Assembly (NCBI GenBank): GCA_965220045.1
Contig: OZ244803.1
Span: 806,001 to 870,000, forward strand
DNA from: VXOZ01 sp965220045
Lineage (GTDB): Bacteria; Chloroflexota; UBA11872; VXOZ01
Direction of reading: 5' to 3'
Length of the DNA stretch: 64,000 nucleotides
Part shown: positions 61,159-64,000 of the stretch, in pieces
Layout of the letters: each line of letters begins with the position of its first letter
Numbering within the stretch: the first letter of the stretch is position 1
Made by a program: the position numbers and the translations under genes
Notes under the pieces: generated by a model
What the model saw: only the letters and a program-made list of their open reading frames with translations
The model's database searches: none
What the model was told of the DNA's origin: nothing

Positions 61159-61514
61159 GACGAAGCCCCTGGGGGAGGTTGCGGAGCTCTTCGCAGGGCA
61201 CAAGGCGACGCTGGCGACCGAAACCAAGCATGCCTCCCAGCAAGAGTTCTCCGCATGCTGTCTCGCCGCTTATTGAGTCAGCCGGCGCTGCGTTATTCGC
61301 TGATTGGCCAGCCTGTTGTAGGTCGTGCTGTAGCTTAGTCCCGCACACACTACGATCTGCCGGGTTGCATTTGTAGCACTATTGAATGCTCTTGCTTGGC
61401 GAGTGGGCTGGGGAGAGAGGTGCGATTGCAGTTTGAGATGGGGACTGGATAGGTCAGTGGAAGGGTTGCGAAATAGGGTAAGTATTCGATGAGTTGAAGA
61501 AGGGGAGGCATCCC
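61159..61514. other. Intergenic between the duplicated hydrolases, no gene seen
   Basis: 356 bases without gene or repeat family. The duplicated genes end and begin cleanly, so the gap shows no sign of a deleted third copy. Confidence 0.4.
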
Positions 61515-62543
61515 ATGAGCGATGTGTTTGATTTCGATTCCTACATCATGGCGTACTACGACAAGCACCCGCCGCTTATGCACTTTGCCGGCGAGAGCCG
61601 GGATGAGTGGTACGCGTGGCAACAGCGCTTGCGCGCCAAGCTACTGGAACTTATGGAACCACTCCCCGAGCAAGTGCCGCTGGATGCGCACGTAGTCGAG
61701 GAGCGGGAGCAATTCGGCGTGCACTACGAGAAAGTAGTGTACACCACTGCGGAGGACGTGCAAGTACCGGCGTGGCTCTTGATCCCGCAGGATGTCACAC
61801 AGCCTGCTCCCGGGATCATCTGCTTTCACGGTCACGGAGTAGACGGCAAGGATAACGTGGCGCATGTGGACTACGGTGAGGAAGATAGGGCGCAGACGAT
61901 CGAACGCGCCAATTATGACTACGGCCTGCAGCTTGCCAAGCGCGGTTATGTGACCCTGTGCCCCGACGCGCGCGGCTTTGGTGAGCGCAGAGAAGGCTTT
62001 CGGCGGTTCGGCAAGCGGGACGGCTGCAACGTGAACGGCATCATGACCTTCCTGTTCGGGATGAACCTAATGGCGCTTAACACCTGGGACGACATGCGCG
62101 GACTTGACTACCTGGCGAGCCGCCCGGAGGTGGACGCGGACCGGCTGGGCTGCATCGGTCTTTCGTTTGGCGGCACGCGCTCGATGTACCTTGCGGCCGT
62201 GGACGAGCGCGTGAAGGCGGCAGACGTGGTGTGCTATCTGACGACCTTCAAGCAGTATGCGCTCACCCAAGGCAATTTCTGCGGATCGCAATTCGTACCC
62301 GGCATTCTCAAGTACGCAGAAGTGGCCGATGTTTGCGGCTTAGTGGCGCCGCGGCCGCTCCTCATCGAGTCCGGCATACATGACGGAGGCTTTCCGATTG
62401 CCGCCGCGCGTGAGGCGTATGCACACTTGGAGACAATTTACACGGCGGCGCAGGTATCGGAAAGCCTCTGGTTCGACGAATTTGACGGCGGTCACCAATT
62501 CAGCGGCGCCAAAGCCTTTGACTTCTTTAGCGCCTGCCTGTAA
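61515..62543 (+). CDS. Alpha/beta hydrolase (copy 2, tandem duplicate)
   Basis: 342 residues, very similar to the gene at 60127 over its whole length: SDVFDFDSYIMAYYDKHPPL, GLSFGGTRS around the nucleophile and DEFDGGHQFSGAKAFDFF at the end. Differences cluster in the lid region (HGVDGKDNVAHVDYGEEDRA against the partner's HGGPHGKDPVAHVDHGDE). AGGGGAGGCATCCC precedes ATG 61515. The reading frame overlaps the oppositely oriented PRC-barrel gene by 17 bases. Confidence 0.9.
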   Translation: MSDVFDFDSYIMAYYDKHPPLMHFAGESRDEWYAWQQRLRAKLLELMEPLPEQVPLDAHVVEEREQFGVHYEKVVYTTAEDVQVPAWLLIPQDVTQPAPGIICFHGHGVDGKDNVAHVDYGEEDRAQTIERANYDYGLQLAKRGYVTLCPDARGFGERREGFRRFGKRDGCNVNGIMTFLFGMNLMALNTWDDMRGLDYLASRPEVDADRLGCIGLSFGGTRSMYLAAVDERVKAADVVCYLTTFKQYALTQGNFCGSQFVPGILKYAEVADVCGLVAPRPLLIESGIHDGGFPIAAAREAYAHLETIYTAAQVSESLWFDEFDGGHQFSGAKAFDFFSACL

Positions 62544-62790
62544 GACGTAGGCCGCGCGCGTTGTGGTGTAGCCGGTCGCGGCGCACAAGCTGGCGCCGGT
62601 TTCCCAGCCCCAGAATGCTGGGAGACGCGACTTCGGCGTAGACCGTTTCATTGGTCTCCGTGTCTACGACAACGGCGCGCACTTTGCCCACTACGCGGTT
62701 GCAGCGGTCGTAGACCCGCAGCCCGCGCAGGTCTTGAAACTGCGTATCCGGCTTGTCCGCTAACTCGCGCTCAAGGCGGCGGAGGGACAT
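62527..62790 (-). CDS. PRC-barrel domain protein
   Basis: 87 residues. FQDLRGLRVYDRCNRVVGKV and ETVYAEVASPSILGLGNRR fit the PRC-barrel beta-sheet fold seen in RimM and in small stand-alone proteins. Its C-terminus (NARGLRLTGRR) is encoded in the overlap with the hydrolase gene. AAGGAAGGTAGTGT precedes the ATG. Role unknown; many members bind RNA, membranes or photosynthetic complexes. Confidence 0.8.
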   Translation of the reverse strand: MSLRRLERELADKPDTQFQDLRGLRVYDRCNRVVGKVRAVVVDTETNETVYAEVASPSILGLGNRRQLVRRDRLHHNARGLRLTGRR

Positions 62791-63079
62791 ACACTACCTT
62801 CCTTTCTTCTGCTTCTGTTTCTACCTAAACTCAGTATCTCTGAAGTAGATTAGAGCAGCGTGAATGGCAGGTTGCCAGGAGATTAGATTTAGATCGATAG
62901 TCAGAGCAGCGGCATGACCGGGCGGCCCTAGAGCGTGTTTTGCCGGGATGGTTGACGGATCGAGCAAGACGTGCCAATCTGCGCCGGCGCTTGGCCGCAA
63001 GACTGCGAACGCACCTGGGAGAGGCTCGCCGGTACGCCCATTTCCCTAAGGGGTTTTCTCAGTGCGTGACCAGTGCTGT

Positions 63080-64000
63080 CTAGGCGGGCTGAAACGCTTC
63101 CTCTAATTCCTCACCCAAGTCCGCATTGTCGTCTACACGCAAGATGAACCAGGCGGCAATCACCATCATGGGTAGGAAGGCGGCAACCGCGGCCGGTCGG
63201 CCCCAGTCCAAGCCGTTCACGATCAGCGCCCAAATGAGCGGCCCGATGATGGCGGCGAAGCGTCCCACCATCGCGTAGAGGCCGTAGAATTGGCCGATGT
63301 TTTGCGGCGGCGCGAGGCGGAGCATCAAGGGACGGTCGGCGGCCCAGGTGGAACCCAGTGAATATCCGCCAAGTGGCGCGATTGCCCAAAATATGACCGG
63401 CGCGAGCCCAAAGAGGGGTATCGAGAACGTCAGCGTGATGACAAATGACCAGAGCCCGATCACCATCAACAAGGACGGTTTTGGGCCAATCCAGTCTACG
63501 ACAAAACCCCACGACAACCCGCCTAAAGTTGCCCCGAGTATGCCGAGCATCAAGGCTATTTGCACTTCAGATTCGGTAAAGCCCACCTCATTGGTCAAGT
63601 AGATTCCCATGAAGATGATGAAGGTATTTGCGGCGTCGGTGTAAAAGACCCGGCCGATGAGAAAGCGTCGCAGGTTCGGTAATTCGCCCAAGCGGACGAA
63701 TGTCTGGCGGAGGTCTTTGAGCGCTCGACCGGCAGCTTGTTTCCCCAGCATGACGCTGCCGACTCGCGACTGCTCACGCACCCAGAGAAAGCAGGGCACC
63801 GCAAATATCAGGAAAAGCACCGCAGTCAACTTGAAGACGAGCGGTTTTGCGTCAGGATTGTTCTCCAAGACGATGAGGCCCATTATTACGCCGATAAATG
63901 ACCCCATGTAGCCAATGCCGACCCCAATGCCTCCCACGCGCCCACGGTTTTCCGGCGTGCTCACGACCGGTAGCAGGGCGTCGTAGAAGATGAGGCCGCA
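63080..64000 (-). CDS. UMF1/Atg22-like MFS transporter, C-terminal part (5' end outside window)
   Basis: More than 300 residues visible to the window edge. Upstream of the GTG at 63964 the frame continues as LIFYDALLPVVS, so the true start is beyond 64000. The family pattern is RGRVGGIGVGIGYMGSFIGV near the edge and then about eight helices, with GSTWAADRPLMLRLAPPQN as the usual second-half loop. A polar acidic tail (DDNADLGEELEEAFQ) ends it. UMF1 transporters are of unknown substrate; yeast Atg22 exports amino acids from the vacuole. Confidence 0.88.
   Translation of the reverse strand, partial: CGLIFYDALLPVVSTPENRGRVGGIGVGIGYMGSFIGVIMGLIVLENNPDAKPLVFKLTAVLFLIFAVPCFLWVREQSRVGSVMLGKQAAGRALKDLRQTFVRLGELPNLRRFLIGRVFYTDAANTFIIFMGIYLTNEVGFTESEVQIALMLGILGATLGGLSWGFVVDWIGPKPSLLMVIGLWSFVITLTFSIPLFGLAPVIFWAIAPLGGYSLGSTWAADRPLMLRLAPPQNIGQFYGLYAMVGRFAAIIGPLIWALIVNGLDWGRPAAVAAFLPMMVIAAWFILRVDDNADLGEELEEAFQPA

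Overview
This 64 kb window is bacterial chromosome of fairly high GC, dense with genes on both strands and without prophage, transposase or CRISPR array. No marker gene fixes the taxonomy. The gene style points to Chloroflexota (sponge-associated or free-living Caldilineales/SAR202-like lineages): twin-arginine lipoprotein solute-binding proteins, an ANTAR response regulator, a phytanoyl-CoA dioxygenase-like gene, many Gfo/Idh, aldo-keto and MDR oxidoreductases, and a K+-independent membrane pyrophosphatase. That placement is inference.

Layout. 1-8.3 kb: the N-terminal end of a membrane protein, an ANTAR regulator, dprA, two small genes, two zinc-less MDR dehydrogenases, proB and plsY. 8.3-13.7 kb: gamma-glutamyltransferase, fabI, small membrane proteins and two adjacent Yip1 paralogues. 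14.1-21.1 kb: a catabolic-looking group (PhyH-type dioxygenase, TIM-barrel isomerase, two MFS transporters, aldo-keto reductase, amidohydrolase). 21.4-24.2 kb: a two-gene ABC-2 exporter and a VOC protein. 24.7-29.2 kb: two sugar-type (family 1) binding lipoproteins without their permeases, a decayed DegT aminotransferase and tRNA-Gly(UCC). 29.3-34.4 kb: hisC, hppA and a beta-CASP-like metallo-hydrolase. 34.5-42.6 kb: a frameshifted gene, a lipoprotein, DUF952, a beta-lactamase-fold hydrolase, a Gfo/Idh enzyme, smpB, a YgjP-like peptidase, a SWIM protein and an HNH endonuclease.

42.9-49.7 kb: a metal-chelate/cofactor uptake locus made of three homologous binding proteins, a FecCD permease, an ATPase and a broken CbiX-ferredoxin fusion, with shared promoter boxes. 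49.8-54.0 kb: a methyltransferase, a polysaccharide flippase, mazE with a decayed mazF, and a rhodanese. 54.0-62.6 kb: a nitrate/sulfonate/taurine-type ABC importer followed on the same strand by a fumarate-reductase-like flavoprotein, a two-cluster ferredoxin and two near-identical alpha/beta hydrolases. This is the best candidate for an undescribed pathway. 62.5-64 kb: a PRC-barrel protein and a truncated UMF1-type MFS transporter.

Two genome-scale themes stand out. Intergenic DNA is full of short palindromic repeat families and degenerate tandem arrays: a 34-bp perfect palindrome, AGGTT/AACCT hairpins, CGGGGG/CCCCCG hairpins, TTCCCGC/GCGGGAA hairpins, CTTCGACAGGCTCAGG elements, a 10 x 23 bp array and a 5 x 17 bp array. 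Also, five genes carry frameshifts or stops, some of them single-base slips in G or C runs that could be real decay or assembly error.
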